A DNA stretch of 48,746 bases. It comes from Allosalinactinospora lopnorensis (GTDB lineage Bacteria > Actinomycetota > Actinomycetes > Streptosporangiales > Streptosporangiaceae). The translations under genes and the position numbers were made by a program. The stretch is from contig NZ_LAJC01000042.1 of assembly GCF_000981225.1 (NCBI RefSeq), positions 1 through 48,746 on the forward strand, read 5' to 3'. This document shows, piece after piece, positions 32,773 to 41,193 of this stretch. The notes beneath the pieces are model-generated. The model saw nothing but the letters and a program-made list of their open reading frames with translations. It did not search any database and was not told where the DNA came from. How positions within the stretch are numbered: position 1 is the stretch's first letter; each line of letters begins with the position of its first letter.

Positions 32773-33987
32773 ATGGACTTCGAAATCAGCTCCACAGCAC
32801 GCGAGTACCTGGCCAACCTGAACGAGTTCATGGACGGCCACGTCTACCCCGCGGAACCCGTCTACGACCAGCAGCGAGCCGACGCCGGCCGGGACGACCA
32901 CACGTTGCCGCCGGTCATGGAGGAGCTCAAGGCCGAGGCGCGCCGCCGCGGCCTGTGGAACCTCTTCCTGCCCGACGTCGGCGGCCTGAGCGTGACCGAC
33001 TACGCCACGCTCGCCGAGGTCACCGGCCGCTCCCCCCACATCGCTCCGCAGGCGCTGAACTGTTCGGCGCCGGACACGGGCAACATGGAGGTGCTGCACA
33101 TGTTCGGCTCGGCCGAACAGCGAAAGCAGTGGCTCGAACCGCTGCTTGAGGGCCGGATCCGGTCCGCCTTCGCCATGACCGAGCCCGACGTCGCCTCCTC
33201 CGACGCGACCAACATCGCCACCTCGATCGTCCGCGACGGCGACGACTACGTCATCAACGGCCGCAAGTGGTGGATCAGCGGAGCGGCCGATCCCCGCTGC
33301 AAGGTCTTCATCGTCATGGGCAAGACCGATCCGGACGGCCCCGCCCACCGCCAGCAGTCGATGATCCTGGTACCGAACGGGACTCCCGGCCTGGAGATCG
33401 TGCGCTCCCTGCCGGTGTTCGGCTACGAGGACCAGGAGGGCCATTGCGAACTGCGGTTCACTGACGTGCGCGTGCCGGCCGAGAACCTCATCTCCGAGGA
33501 AGGCGACGGGTTCATGATCGCCCAGGCCCGGCTCGGCCCCGGCCGCGTCCACCACTGCATGCGCGCGCTCGGCATGGCCGAGCGGGCGCTGGAGCTGATG
33601 GCCCGCCGGGCCAACGAGCGGATGGCGTTCGGCAAGCCGCTGGCCCGGCAGGGCGTGGTGCGGGAGCAGATCGCCGAATCGCGGATGGCGATCGAGCAGG
33701 CCCGCCTGCTGGTGCTGAAGACCGCGTGGCTGATCGACAAGCACGGTACAAAGGGCGCGCAAACCGAGATCGCCGCGATCAAGGTGGCCGCGCCGCGCGC
33801 GGCGGCGGAGACCATCGACCGCGCGATCCAGGTGCACGGCGGAGGCGGGGTCAGCGAAGACTTCCCGCTCGCCCGGATGTACACGATCGCCCGCACCATG
33901 CGGATCTTCGACGGCCCGGACGAGGTGCACCTGCGCTCCATCGCCCGCCGGGAGATAAAGAACCTCACTCCTTCGGACGGGGAGTGA
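32773..33987 (+). CDS. Acyl-CoA dehydrogenase
   Basis: 404 aa from ATG 32773. A single complete acyl-CoA dehydrogenase: helical N-terminus with MEELKAEARRRGLWNLFLPD, flavin-contact AFAMTEPDVASSDATNI, WWISGA, the middle beta-domain with GHCELRFTDVRVPAENLI, and the C-terminal helices with GRVHHCMRALGMAERALELM, RMAFGKPLARQG and IQVHGGGGVSEDFPLARMY, ending FDGPDEVHLRSIARREI. The FGKPL and VHGGGG motifs agree with FadE/ACAD10-11-like long-chain or branched enzymes. Substrate unknown. No electron-transfer or hydratase gene is adjacent. The TetR-type operator immediately upstream suggests acyl-CoA-responsive control by a regulator outside the window. Confidence 0.92.
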   Translation: MDFEISSTAREYLANLNEFMDGHVYPAEPVYDQQRADAGRDDHTLPPVMEELKAEARRRGLWNLFLPDVGGLSVTDYATLAEVTGRSPHIAPQALNCSAPDTGNMEVLHMFGSAEQRKQWLEPLLEGRIRSAFAMTEPDVASSDATNIATSIVRDGDDYVINGRKWWISGAADPRCKVFIVMGKTDPDGPAHRQQSMILVPNGTPGLEIVRSLPVFGYEDQEGHCELRFTDVRVPAENLISEEGDGFMIAQARLGPGRVHHCMRALGMAERALELMARRANERMAFGKPLARQGVVREQIAESRMAIEQARLLVLKTAWLIDKHGTKGAQTEIAAIKVAAPRAAAETIDRAIQVHGGGGVSEDFPLARMYTIARTMRIFDGPDEVHLRSIARREIKNLTPSDGE

Positions 33988-34059
33988 GGCACCCTGGGAT
34001 CCCGGCTTCTCCAGGTTCTTCCGAAGCCGTTGCAGAGTGTCTCACGTTGGGAGCCAGCA

Positions 34060-34521
34060 ATGAGTCCGTCCATGGCGACGAACACACGCGTGACAGCCGA
34101 TGAGCTGCTGGAGTTCCTCCGGCCGCGGCACCGGGCGATCCTGCTGACGCGCCGTTCGGACGGCTCCCCTCAGGCCTCCCCGGTGACCTGCGGTGTCGAC
34201 GGGCGGGGGAGGATCGTCGTGTCGACCTACCCGGAGCGGGCCAAAACCCGCAACGCGGCACGCGACCCCCGGGTGAGCGTCCTCATGCTCTCCGATGAAT
34301 TCGACGGCCCGTGGGTGCAGGTCGACGGGTCCGCGGAGGTCATCGAAGGCGAGGAAGCCGTCGAACCGCTGGTCGAGTATTTCCGCGTGATCTCCGGTGA
34401 GCACCCGGACTGGGACGAGTACCGTTCCGCTATGCGCAAGCAGGGAAAAGCCCTGGTGCGCATCACCCCGGAGCACTGGGGACCGGTGGCCACCGGAGGC
34501 TTCCCGCCCCGATCGAGCTGA
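34060..34521 (+). CDS. PPOX-class, probably F420-dependent, oxidoreductase
   Basis: 153 aa from ATG 34060, with GGGAG six bases upstream; ATG 34072 is an alternative. It has the split-barrel flavin/F420-binding pattern: LLEFLRPRHRAILLTRRSDG, PQASPVTCGVDGRGRIVVST, ERAKTRNAARDPRVSVLM and GPWVQVDGSAEVIEG. RAKTRN is the basic motif that grips the F420 phosphate in FDOR-B proteins, so F420 rather than FMN is likely. Actinomycetes make F420. The natural substrate is unknown. It is 72 bp downstream of the acyl-CoA dehydrogenase on the same strand and may be cotranscribed. Confidence 0.85.
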   Translation: MSPSMATNTRVTADELLEFLRPRHRAILLTRRSDGSPQASPVTCGVDGRGRIVVSTYPERAKTRNAARDPRVSVLMLSDEFDGPWVQVDGSAEVIEGEEAVEPLVEYFRVISGEHPDWDEYRSAMRKQGKALVRITPEHWGPVATGGFPPRSS

Positions 34522-34663
34522 GCGCGTCCGGCCGGACATACGGTTCCGCTGGATCCGGGACTCCGGGTTCAGCGGGCCTTCCGGGCCCACGGCACGGCGG
34601 GACTCCTCGGTTCCCGGGGACCACGGGATCCGCGAACAGCCCGCACCGCCGCCGGGCGCCCGG

Positions 34664-36313
34664 TCAGTACTCCAGCCCGTCGCCGTACTCCAGGTCGGTG
34701 CCGGGGATGTCCACCGGCAGCCTCCCGGAAGGCTGCACCTCACCGGCCAGGGCGCGGGCGGCGGCGGTGCGGGAGACGTCCACCGACGAGTAGGTGGCCA
34801 GGTAGCCGCTGACATCCGGCAACTCGCCGATGTCGTAGGGGGTGCCCTGTGCGACCACCACCACGGGCGTGCCCGCCGCCCCCGCGGCGTCGACCCGGTC
34901 GAGCTGCTCGGAGTCGGCGCGCGCGTCCTCGGTGCCGACCACCGCGACATCCGCGGCCGCGGCCGAGTCCGTCACCTGGTACCCCAGCTCGCGCAGTTCC
35001 GCGCCGATCTCCTCGGCGCCGGCGCCGGCGAGGAACACCGCGGCGCCCTCCGCCAAGGGGAGCACGCCGCCTTCGTTGCGCAGCAGGGTCATCGACGCGT
35101 CGGCCACCTCCTGAGCGGCGGCCAGGTGCTCATCGCCGCCCACGGTCTCCTGCGCTGCCGCGGCGTCCGCCGGCTCGCCCCCCAGCACCCCGCGCTTCGC
35201 CTTCAGCTCAAGGATCCGGCGCACCGACGCGTCCAGCCGGTCCTCGCTGATCCGCCCCTCGTCCACGGCCTCGCGCACAGCGCCGACCGTCTCGGCGGCG
35301 TCCGGCGGCATCAGCAGTTGGTCCGCCCCGGCCTCGATCGCCCGGACGGCGATCTCGGCGTCGTCGTGGGTCTGCCGGACCCCCTCCATGTTGAGTGCGT
35401 CAGTGGTGACCACTCCCTCGTAGCCGAGCTCGTCCCGCAGCACCCCCTCGATGACGTTCTTCGACAGCGTGGACGGCTCGCCGGAATCGTCCAGCTCGGA
35501 CAGGAACACGTGCGCGGTCATGATGGCGTCCGCGTCCGCCTCGACGGCGCTCTCGAACGGCGGCAGGTCCACCTGCTCCCACTCGCTGCGGGGTGTCTCC
35601 ATCCTGGGCAGCCCCGTGTGGCTGTCGACATCGGTGTCGCCGTGCCCCGGGAAGTGCTTCACGACGGGGACGACCCCGCCCTCCTCGAACGCCTCGACCT
35701 CGGCCATCGCCATCTCCGTGACCAGGTCCGGGTCGGAGCCGAAGGACCGGATGCCGATCACGGGGTTGTCGGCGTTGACGTTGACATCGGCGACCGGCGC
35801 GTAGTCGAGGTTGATCCCCATGGCGGCGAGTTCGGCGGCCGTGACACCGGCCAGGCTTTCCGCCATCCCGGTGTCGCGGGTGGCCCCGACCGCCATGGCG
35901 TCCGGGAAACGCGTGCCCACCGGCAGCCGGGAGACCATGCCCTGCTCCTGGTCGATGCCGAGGAACAGCGGAACGCCGGCCCCAGTGCCGGCGGCCTGCT
36001 CCTGCAGCCCGTTGGACATCCCGGTGATCTGCTCGACGTCCTCGAGGTTCTCCGGGAAGTAGATGAACCCGCCCGGCTGGTACTCCTCGATGATGCCGGC
36101 GTTCTCCTCGGCGGTGGTCCCCTGCGGGACGACCACGAGCAGCTGGCCGATCTTCTCTTCGAGGTCCATATCCGCGAGCAGCTCCTCGGCGGCGCCCGCC
36201 GGGTCGTCCGCGTCGGGGGCGGCGCCGCTGTCGCCGGCGCTTTCCCAGTTGCACGCGGACGACAGCAGGAGAAGCCCGGCGCCGAGCGACGCGAGCAGGC
36301 GGCGATAAGGCAT
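34664..36313 (-). CDS. GH3 beta-N-acetylhexosaminidase lipoprotein, NagZ-like
   Basis: 549 aa from ATG 36313. A signal peptide with lipobox LLSSAC (Cys21) places it on the outer face of the membrane. GH3 features are FLGIDQEQGMVSRLP, the NagZ-type loop KHFPGHGDTDVDSHTGLP whose Asp-x-His pair serves as general acid/base, and VVTTDALNM with the nucleophile Asp. A C-terminal GH3_C-like domain (about 390-549) is present, which short NagZ proteins lack. KHFPGHG...DSH marks exo-beta-N-acetylglucosaminidases rather than beta-glucosidases. The gene is the last of the minus-strand series that starts with the SIS gene, 156 bp after ptsI. It would release GlcNAc from chitin or muropeptide fragments for the adjacent PTS. 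An in-frame start at 36370 would precede the signal peptide with 19 extra residues. Confidence 0.88.
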   Translation of the reverse strand: MPYRRLLASLGAGLLLLSSACNWESAGDSGAAPDADDPAGAAEELLADMDLEEKIGQLLVVVPQGTTAEENAGIIEEYQPGGFIYFPENLEDVEQITGMSNGLQEQAAGTGAGVPLFLGIDQEQGMVSRLPVGTRFPDAMAVGATRDTGMAESLAGVTAAELAAMGINLDYAPVADVNVNADNPVIGIRSFGSDPDLVTEMAMAEVEAFEEGGVVPVVKHFPGHGDTDVDSHTGLPRMETPRSEWEQVDLPPFESAVEADADAIMTAHVFLSELDDSGEPSTLSKNVIEGVLRDELGYEGVVTTDALNMEGVRQTHDDAEIAVRAIEAGADQLLMPPDAAETVGAVREAVDEGRISEDRLDASVRRILELKAKRGVLGGEPADAAAAQETVGGDEHLAAAQEVADASMTLLRNEGGVLPLAEGAAVFLAGAGAEEIGAELRELGYQVTDSAAAADVAVVGTEDARADSEQLDRVDAAGAAGTPVVVVAQGTPYDIGELPDVSGYLATYSSVDVSRTAAARALAGEVQPSGRLPVDIPGTDLEYGDGLEY

Positions 36314-36469
36314 GGGGATCTTCCGGACGATGACGGATGGTTCCGCGGCCGATTGGGACATAGCCGGCACCGCCCCACGATAGCCACCGGGGGAGGGTTC
36401 GCACGCTCGGGTTCTCGATATCCGTCCGGAAGTCCTCCCGCGCGGTACCCTCGGACGCCGGGGCGGGGC

Positions 36470-38152
36470 TCAGAGTTCGAGGGCGGCGGTCCCCGGAAGG
36501 CGGTTCCGCGCGGCCTGTTTGGCCTCGGCCGCGTTCCGCGCGGCCAGCGCCGCCTCCGCCGCCTCCCGACACTGCGCGAGAGTGCTGCGGGCGAGCGCGG
36601 CGCGCACCAAGGGCAGGGCGGTGGCGCCCATCGACAACGTGGTGATCCCGAGTCCGACCAGTACGCAGCCCAGAATCGGGTCGGCGGCGGCCTCGCCGCA
36701 GACGCCGCAGGGGCGCCCGGCCTCCGCGGCCGCGGTCGCGGCCGCCGCGACCAGTTCCAGCACCCCCGGCTGCCAGGAATCCTGGAACCTGCTCAGCCCG
36801 CCGATCTCGCGGTCGGCCGCGCACGCGTACTGGGTGAGGTCGTTGGTGCCGATACTGAAGAAGCCCACGGCCCCGGCCAGGTGCCGGGCGCGCAGTGCGG
36901 CCACCGGAACCTCGATCATGATGCCCGCGTCGGGGATGCCGGCGTCGGCCGAGGCGGCCGCGAACCATTCGGCGTCGTCCAGGTCGGTCACCATCGGCGC
37001 CATGACCCGCAGGTCCGCTTTGGTATCGCGTCTGGCCTCTGCCAGCGCCGCCAACTGCGACGCCAGCGTGTCGGGGAACCGGCGCATCATCCGCAGGCCG
37101 CGCTCGCCGAGGGCCGGGTTGGGCTCGGGAGCCGGGGGCGGCAGGAAGGCCAGCGGCTTGTCGGCGCCGGCGTCCAGGGTCCGCACGATCACCTTGCCCC
37201 CGGGGAACGCGTCCAGCACGGCCCGGTAGGCGGCGACCTGCTCCTCGTGGTCGGGCACGTCAGGGCGGTCCAGGAACAGGAACTCCGTGCGGTACAGGCC
37301 GATCCCCTCGGCACCGTTCTCCAGGGCCGCCGGCAGCTCCTTGGGGCCGCCGATGTTGGCGAGCAGCGGGACCTCGTGCCCGTCGCTCGTGCGCCCGGGC
37401 CCGGTGCTCTCAGCGGCCGCCGCGGCGCGCGCGGCCGCCTTCGCCTCGACCTCCTCGACCAACGCGGGGGCGGGGTCGGGCACCACCTCGCCGGTCATCC
37501 CGTCGACCAGCAGCCGTGTACCCTCTCTGACCTCGGTGCAGCCGGGGCAGGCGACCACGGCCGGCAGTCCGAGGGAGCGGGCGAGGATCGCGGTGTGACT
37601 GGTGGGACCGCCTTCCTCGGTGACGAACGCGAGGACAAGTTCGGGGTCGAGCAGTGCCGTGTCCGCCGGGGCGAGGTCGTTCGCGACCAGCACGAAAGGG
37701 GTGCTGGACTCGGGGATTCCCGGCACCGTGACACCGAGCAGCCGGGCCACGACACGGTCGCGGACATCATCGAGGTCGGCCACGCGGGCGGCCAGGTAGT
37801 CGCCGGCGTTGACCAGCATCTCGCGGTAGACGTCCATGGCTTCGAACACCGCGCGCGTCGCGGAGGCGCCCTCGCCCACACGGCGCCTGACATCGTCGGT
37901 CAGCGCGGGATCGCGGGCCATGAGGGCCTGGGCGTTCAGCACCTCCTGGGCATGGCCTCCCGCGCGCTCGCCCCGCGCGGTGAGATCCCGCGCGGTCTCC
38001 TCCATGGCGGAGACGGCTCGCCGGGTCTCGGTGTCGATGTCACCACCGTGCTGTTCACCCTCGGAGGGTTCCGGAACCGAGCGGGTCAACCGGACCACCG
38101 GGCCGTATCCGACCCCGGCACTCACCCCGATGCCGATCAGCATGTCAGCCAC
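36470..38152 (-). CDS. ptsI: PTS enzyme I (phosphoenolpyruvate-protein phosphotransferase)
   Basis: 560 aa from GTG 38152 (VADMLIGIGVSAG), chosen because AGGGGAAAG sits just upstream; the internal ATG 38143 is possible. It takes phosphate from PEP and passes it to HPr. The phospho-His domain has GGPTSHTAILARSLGLPAVV with His186. The PEP-binding barrel has GIGLYRTEFLFLDR, TLDAGADKPLAFL, GTNDLTQY and the catalytic Cys in CGVCGEAAADP. Length is normal. It starts 10 bp after the ptsH stop, so both are in one operon with the upstream HAD, EIIA and EIIB genes. Confidence 0.96.
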   Translation of the reverse strand: MADMLIGIGVSAGVGYGPVVRLTRSVPEPSEGEQHGGDIDTETRRAVSAMEETARDLTARGERAGGHAQEVLNAQALMARDPALTDDVRRRVGEGASATRAVFEAMDVYREMLVNAGDYLAARVADLDDVRDRVVARLLGVTVPGIPESSTPFVLVANDLAPADTALLDPELVLAFVTEEGGPTSHTAILARSLGLPAVVACPGCTEVREGTRLLVDGMTGEVVPDPAPALVEEVEAKAAARAAAAAESTGPGRTSDGHEVPLLANIGGPKELPAALENGAEGIGLYRTEFLFLDRPDVPDHEEQVAAYRAVLDAFPGGKVIVRTLDAGADKPLAFLPPPAPEPNPALGERGLRMMRRFPDTLASQLAALAEARRDTKADLRVMAPMVTDLDDAEWFAAASADAGIPDAGIMIEVPVAALRARHLAGAVGFFSIGTNDLTQYACAADREIGGLSRFQDSWQPGVLELVAAAATAAAEAGRPCGVCGEAAADPILGCVLVGLGITTLSMGATALPLVRAALARSTLAQCREAAEAALAARNAAEAKQAARNRLPGTAALEL

Positions 38153-38162
38153 GCTCTTTCCC

Positions 38163-38420
38163 CTAGTCCGCGTTCGCGATCTCGACGAGTCTGTCCAGCA
38201 CCGCTTCGGGATCGTCACCGCCGACGTTGATGACGATCTCGTCGCCGTGGCGCACGTCCAGCCCCATCACAGCCAGGACGCTCTTCGCCGATACCGGTGG
38301 AGAGTCGCCCTTGGCGACCGTGACCTCCCCCTCGACCTCGGCCGCGGTTTGGACGAACAGCGCGGCCGGACGGGCGTGCAGCCCCACTTTGCCCCCGACC
38401 TTGACGCGGCGTTCTGCCAC
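38163..38420 (-). CDS. ptsH: PTS phosphocarrier protein HPr
   Basis: 85 aa from GTG 38420, with AGAGAGGTG upstream. His15 in VGLHARPAALFVQTA receives phosphate from enzyme I and gives it to EIIA. The region AKSVLAVMGLDVRHGDEIVI contains a Ser at the place of regulatory Ser46, although actinobacteria generally lack an active HPr kinase. It is 15 bp downstream of the HAD gene and 10 bp upstream of ptsI. Confidence 0.96.
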   Translation of the reverse strand: MAERRVKVGGKVGLHARPAALFVQTAAEVEGEVTVAKGDSPPVSAKSVLAVMGLDVRHGDEIVINVGGDDPEAVLDRLVEIANAD

Positions 38421-38435
38421 GGTTGCACCTCTCTC

Positions 38436-39116
38436 TCAGTCTCCCCGCTCGGACAGTGTGAGCCGAGGCCAGTCCACCTCGGTCAGATGGTCGACGACGA
38501 GGTCCGCCCGCTCCAGCGCCGCGTGGCCGTGGGTGTTGGTGATCCCGACGACTCGCATTCCGGCACGCGACCCGGCTTCGACCCCCGCCGGGGTGTCCTC
38601 GAACACAGCGATGTGCTCGGGGTCGTGGCCGAGGATCTCAGCTCCGATCAGGTAGCCCTGCGGGCCGGGCTTGCCACGGGCGACATCTCCAGCCGTTACC
38701 AGGCCCTTGAACATTTCGAACACCTCTAGGTCGGCCAGCGCGCCCTCGGCCCATTGCCGCCCCGCGGATGTGACCAGGTCGAAGGGGACGCCTTCGGCGT
38801 AGAGCCGGCGCAGGAAGGCCAGTGATTCGGGCAGCCGGCGCACCGGGGGCAGTCCCGGGGCCTGCGCGATCATCCTCAGCTCGCCCAGCAGGACGTCCCA
38901 GGTCACATTCGGGAAGAGTCCCGGATCCTCCGCGAGGACATCAGGACCGCGGCGTCCCATGAACCGGTGAAGGGTCGACTCATCATAGGGAACATTATGC
39001 GCGTCGAGCAGTTTCGCCCAGATCGTGAGCGACCGCGGCTCGCTGTTGATCAACGTTCCGTCGAGGTCGAACAGCGCCGCGCGGAGCCCGCTGCCGTCGT
39101 TCGGGTTCACGCCCAT
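38436..39116 (-). CDS. HAD-family sugar-phosphatase-like protein
   Basis: 226 aa from ATG 39116, overlapping the EIIA stop by 10 bases (39107-39116), so translation is coupled. Complete HAD motifs: I ALFDLDGTLINSEP (Asp17, Asp19), II LVTSAGR, III Lys in ARGKPGPQGYL and IV IAVFEDTPAGVEAGSRAG. The helical cap lies between I and II. It resembles YniC/beta-phosphoglucomutase-like phosphatases. In the middle of a PTS operon its likely task is to relieve sugar-phosphate excess or to act on an amino-sugar phosphate; this is inference from context. Ser/Ala in TSAGR is normal for motif II. Confidence 0.88.
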   Translation of the reverse strand: MGVNPNDGSGLRAALFDLDGTLINSEPRSLTIWAKLLDAHNVPYDESTLHRFMGRRGPDVLAEDPGLFPNVTWDVLLGELRMIAQAPGLPPVRRLPESLAFLRRLYAEGVPFDLVTSAGRQWAEGALADLEVFEMFKGLVTAGDVARGKPGPQGYLIGAEILGHDPEHIAVFEDTPAGVEAGSRAGMRVVGITNTHGHAALERADLVVDHLTEVDWPRLTLSERGD

Positions 39117-39553
39117 TGGAACAGCTGCTCCCCCTTGGCCACCTCCCCGGTGACCGCGCGCGAGATGACGTCGCCATCGGCGTCCAGCGCGACCACCGGC
39201 ACGATCGGCGAGTACCCCTCCTCCTGGACATCCGCCGGGTTCCAGCGGATCAACGGGGCACCGGCAGCGACCTGCTCCCCCTCCTCGGCAAGCTTTTCGA
39301 AGCCTTTGCCGTCGAGCCGCACCGTGTCGATCCCGAGATGGACCAGCACTCCCCGCCCCTGCTCGTCGGCTATGACGAACGCATGCGCGTGCAACTTGAC
39401 GACCGTCCCGCTGATCGGCGCGATCGCCTCGTGCGGTTCGCGCGCGGGTTCGATGGCGGCCCCGGGTCCGACCATGCCCTGCCCGAACACGGGGTCACTG
39501 ACCTCGGAGAGTCCTACCGCTGTACCGGGGACGGGCGCGTGAACGGAGAGCAC
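39107..39553 (-). CDS. crr: PTS EIIA component, glucose family (Crr-like)
   Basis: 148 aa from GTG 39553, preceded by the very strong ribosome site AAAGGAGGTGG. The single-domain EIIA of the Glc superfamily has the phosphorylated His in GVLVHLGIDTVRL (His72) and the assisting His in KLHAHAFVI (His57). The C-terminal beta region is AAGAPLIRWNPADVQEEGYS. It accepts phosphate from HPr and passes it to EIIB. It is 55 bp after EIIB and overlaps the HAD gene. In Streptomyces the equivalent Crr serves several EIIBC transporters; here the neighbouring EIIB and EIIC are obvious partners. Confidence 0.94.
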   Translation of the reverse strand: MLSVHAPVPGTAVGLSEVSDPVFGQGMVGPGAAIEPAREPHEAIAPISGTVVKLHAHAFVIADEQGRGVLVHLGIDTVRLDGKGFEKLAEEGEQVAAGAPLIRWNPADVQEEGYSPIVPVVALDADGDVISRAVTGEVAKGEQLFQWA

Positions 39554-39608
39554 GAACCACCTCCTTTCCTCAGGACGCGGCCGTGGGCCGCGTCCGCGAT
39601 CCGGCGGA

Positions 39609-39845
39609 TCAGTCGAGCAGTTCGTTGATGTCGTCGGTCAGCGCATCGGCTTCCGGGCCCACCACGACCTGGACCACGTTGCCGGAGATGAGTACGCCGT
39701 GCGCGCCTGCTGCCCGCAACGCCGGCTCGTCGACCTTGCCGGCGTCGGCGACCTCGGTGCGCAGACGCGTGATGCACGCCTCGATCTCCTCGATGTTGCC
39801 GGCGCCACCGAGCCCGGCGACGATCGCGGCTGCCTTGTCGGCCAT
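39609..39845 (-). CDS. PTS EIIB component, glucose/N-acetylglucosamine family
   Basis: 78 aa from ATG 39845, with GAGAGG upstream. A free-standing EIIB with the phosphorylated Cys24 in IEEIEACITRLR, followed by VDEPALRAAGAHGVLISGN and VQVVVGPEADALTDDINEL. Free EIIB and EIIC for GlcNAc are the Streptomyces pattern (NagF and NagE2). The matching EIIC is encoded 2.2 kb away on the other strand. The EIIB gene heads the run EIIB-EIIA-HAD-HPr-EI and lies 130 bp after the SIS gene. Confidence 0.94.
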   Translation of the reverse strand: MADKAAAIVAGLGGAGNIEEIEACITRLRTEVADAGKVDEPALRAAGAHGVLISGNVVQVVVGPEADALTDDINELLD

Positions 39846-39893
39846 GTGTACCTCTCAGGGGGTCGAACGACGGGAGGACCCGTTCCGGCCGGG

Positions 39894-39907
39894 CGATCCG
39901 CGGATCG
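39894..39907. promoter_or_regulatory. Palindrome upstream of the EIIB gene
   Basis: CGATCCGCGGATCG is a perfect 14-bp palindrome, 49 bases before the EIIB start in the 130-bp gap after the SIS gene. It could be an operator or part of a weak terminator. It does not resemble a dre box. Confidence 0.35.
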
Positions 39908-39975
39908 CGGATCCGGTCGGTGGGCGGCGGGCACGGTGGTTGGTAAGCGAGCCTAAGCACACGCGCGAGCGGAGC

Positions 39976-41019
39976 CTATGACGTCTGGGTGACTTTGCCC
40001 AGGCCACGCGGGGCGTCGGGGTTGTATCCCAGTCGCCGGGCGAGTTTCTCGGTGATGAGCTGGGCGGGGATGATCAGGCTGACCGGAGCCAGCCACTCGG
40101 ACAGATCCGGTGCGGGGACCGACAGGTCGCATGCCGCTCCCAACGCGGAGCCGCCGCCGATGCCGTAGGCCGGGGCGCCGACCGATGCGACGCGTTCGGC
40201 CAGTGCCGCGATTCCCGGAAGGGTGGGGCCGGAGTTCGCGGCCACCAGAACGGCCGGGGTGTCCCTGTCGACCACGGCGATCGGGCCGTGCAGCAGATCG
40301 GCGTAGGAGAGCCCCATGGCGTGCAGGTAGCACGCCTCCTTGAGCTTAAGGGCGGTCTCCAGCGCGGTCGAGAAGGCCAGGCCCCGCCCTGAGACGACCG
40401 CGCCGTGCACGCCGACGAGCCGTTGGGCGATCTCCTCACAGCGCTCGTCCGACTGGTCCAGGGCCGATTCGATGACGTCGGGAACACCGGTGAGCCGGCC
40501 GGGATCGAGGTCGGCCCCGAGCCCCAGAGCGAGGACCGCGAGCGCTGCGAGCTGGGTGGTGTAGGTCTTGGTGGCCGGAACGGCGATCTCGTTCCCCGCA
40601 CGGGTGACCAGGGAGACATCCGCGGCCTGTGTCAGCGGGGAGTCGGCGCCGTTGGTGACGGCGACTGTACGCGCGCCGCAGTCCGCGGCCCACCGCATCG
40701 TGTCGACGATCTCCTGAGTACGGCCGGACTGGGAGATGGCGACCGCGAGCACGCCGGAGAGGTCGACCTTGGCGCCGTAGATGGTCGCGACGGAGGGGGA
40801 GGCCAGCGATGTGAGCCGTCCGCTCTGCGTCTGGAGCAGGTAGGAACCGTACACCGCGGCGTTGTCGGAGGAGCCGCGGGCGATGAACAGCACGTTGCGG
40901 GTCTGCCCGGCCAGCGCCGATATCTCGGATCGCATCGGCAGCACCGCATCCAGCGTCCTGCGCAGCGCCTCGGGCTGCTCCGTGATCTCCGAACGCATAA
41001 TGCTCGTTGTGGTCGTCAT
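39976..41019 (-). CDS. SIS-domain amino-sugar-phosphate isomerase/deaminase (NagB-II-like)
   Basis: 347 aa from ATG 41019, with GGAAGAAG upstream. It has two SIS domains as in the isomerase half of GlmS: domain 1 with FIARGSSDNAAVYGSYLL and AVAISQSGRTQEIVDTM, domain 2 with VVSGRGLAFSTALETALKLK and LLHGPIAVV. The glutaminase half of GlmS is absent, so it fits NagB-II/AgaS-type enzymes that convert GlcN-6-P to Fru-6-P plus ammonia. In this locus it would be the step after NagA. It starts 174 bp from dasR in the opposite direction, and the two share the intergenic control region. Other SIS functions, such as regulation or a different amino sugar, cannot be excluded. Confidence 0.88.
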   Translation of the reverse strand: MTTTTSIMRSEITEQPEALRRTLDAVLPMRSEISALAGQTRNVLFIARGSSDNAAVYGSYLLQTQSGRLTSLASPSVATIYGAKVDLSGVLAVAISQSGRTQEIVDTMRWAADCGARTVAVTNGADSPLTQAADVSLVTRAGNEIAVPATKTYTTQLAALAVLALGLGADLDPGRLTGVPDVIESALDQSDERCEEIAQRLVGVHGAVVSGRGLAFSTALETALKLKEACYLHAMGLSYADLLHGPIAVVDRDTPAVLVAANSGPTLPGIAALAERVASVGAPAYGIGGGSALGAACDLSVPAPDLSEWLAPVSLIIPAQLITEKLARRLGYNPDAPRGLGKVTQTS

Positions 41020-41124
41020 CGAGCTTCTTCCCATCGGTCGCGAACGCCGGTGTCAGGGTGCGCCCCGGGCGGCGGCAGGGAGGTCGTGGTCAGGCGGTGG
41101 TCGGGGGCTGATTGACACGCCACA

Positions 41125-41164
41125 CTGAACTGTGGTCTAGTCCGGCCTATACCAGTAATACCAG
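41125..41164 (+). promoter_or_regulatory. dasR promoter with dre-like operator
   Basis: CTGAAC (41125-41130) and TATACC (41148-41153) are 17 bases apart. Between them, 41131-41146 reads TGTGGTCTAGTCCGGC, matching about 12 of 16 positions of the DasR dre consensus ACTGGTCTAGACCAGT with the core TGGTCTAG intact. Next to it lies a direct repeat of ATACCAG (41149-41155 and 41158-41164). Autoregulation and control of the divergent SIS gene are inferred. Confidence 0.6.
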
Positions 41165-41193
41165 AATGTCCGCCGACCGAACAGGCGCCCGCC

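Noticed and set aside
34397-38230. 1277-codon plus-strand frame across the GH3 and ptsI genes
   Set aside because: It crosses several genes and intergenic gaps on the opposite strand, and its translation shows no domain.
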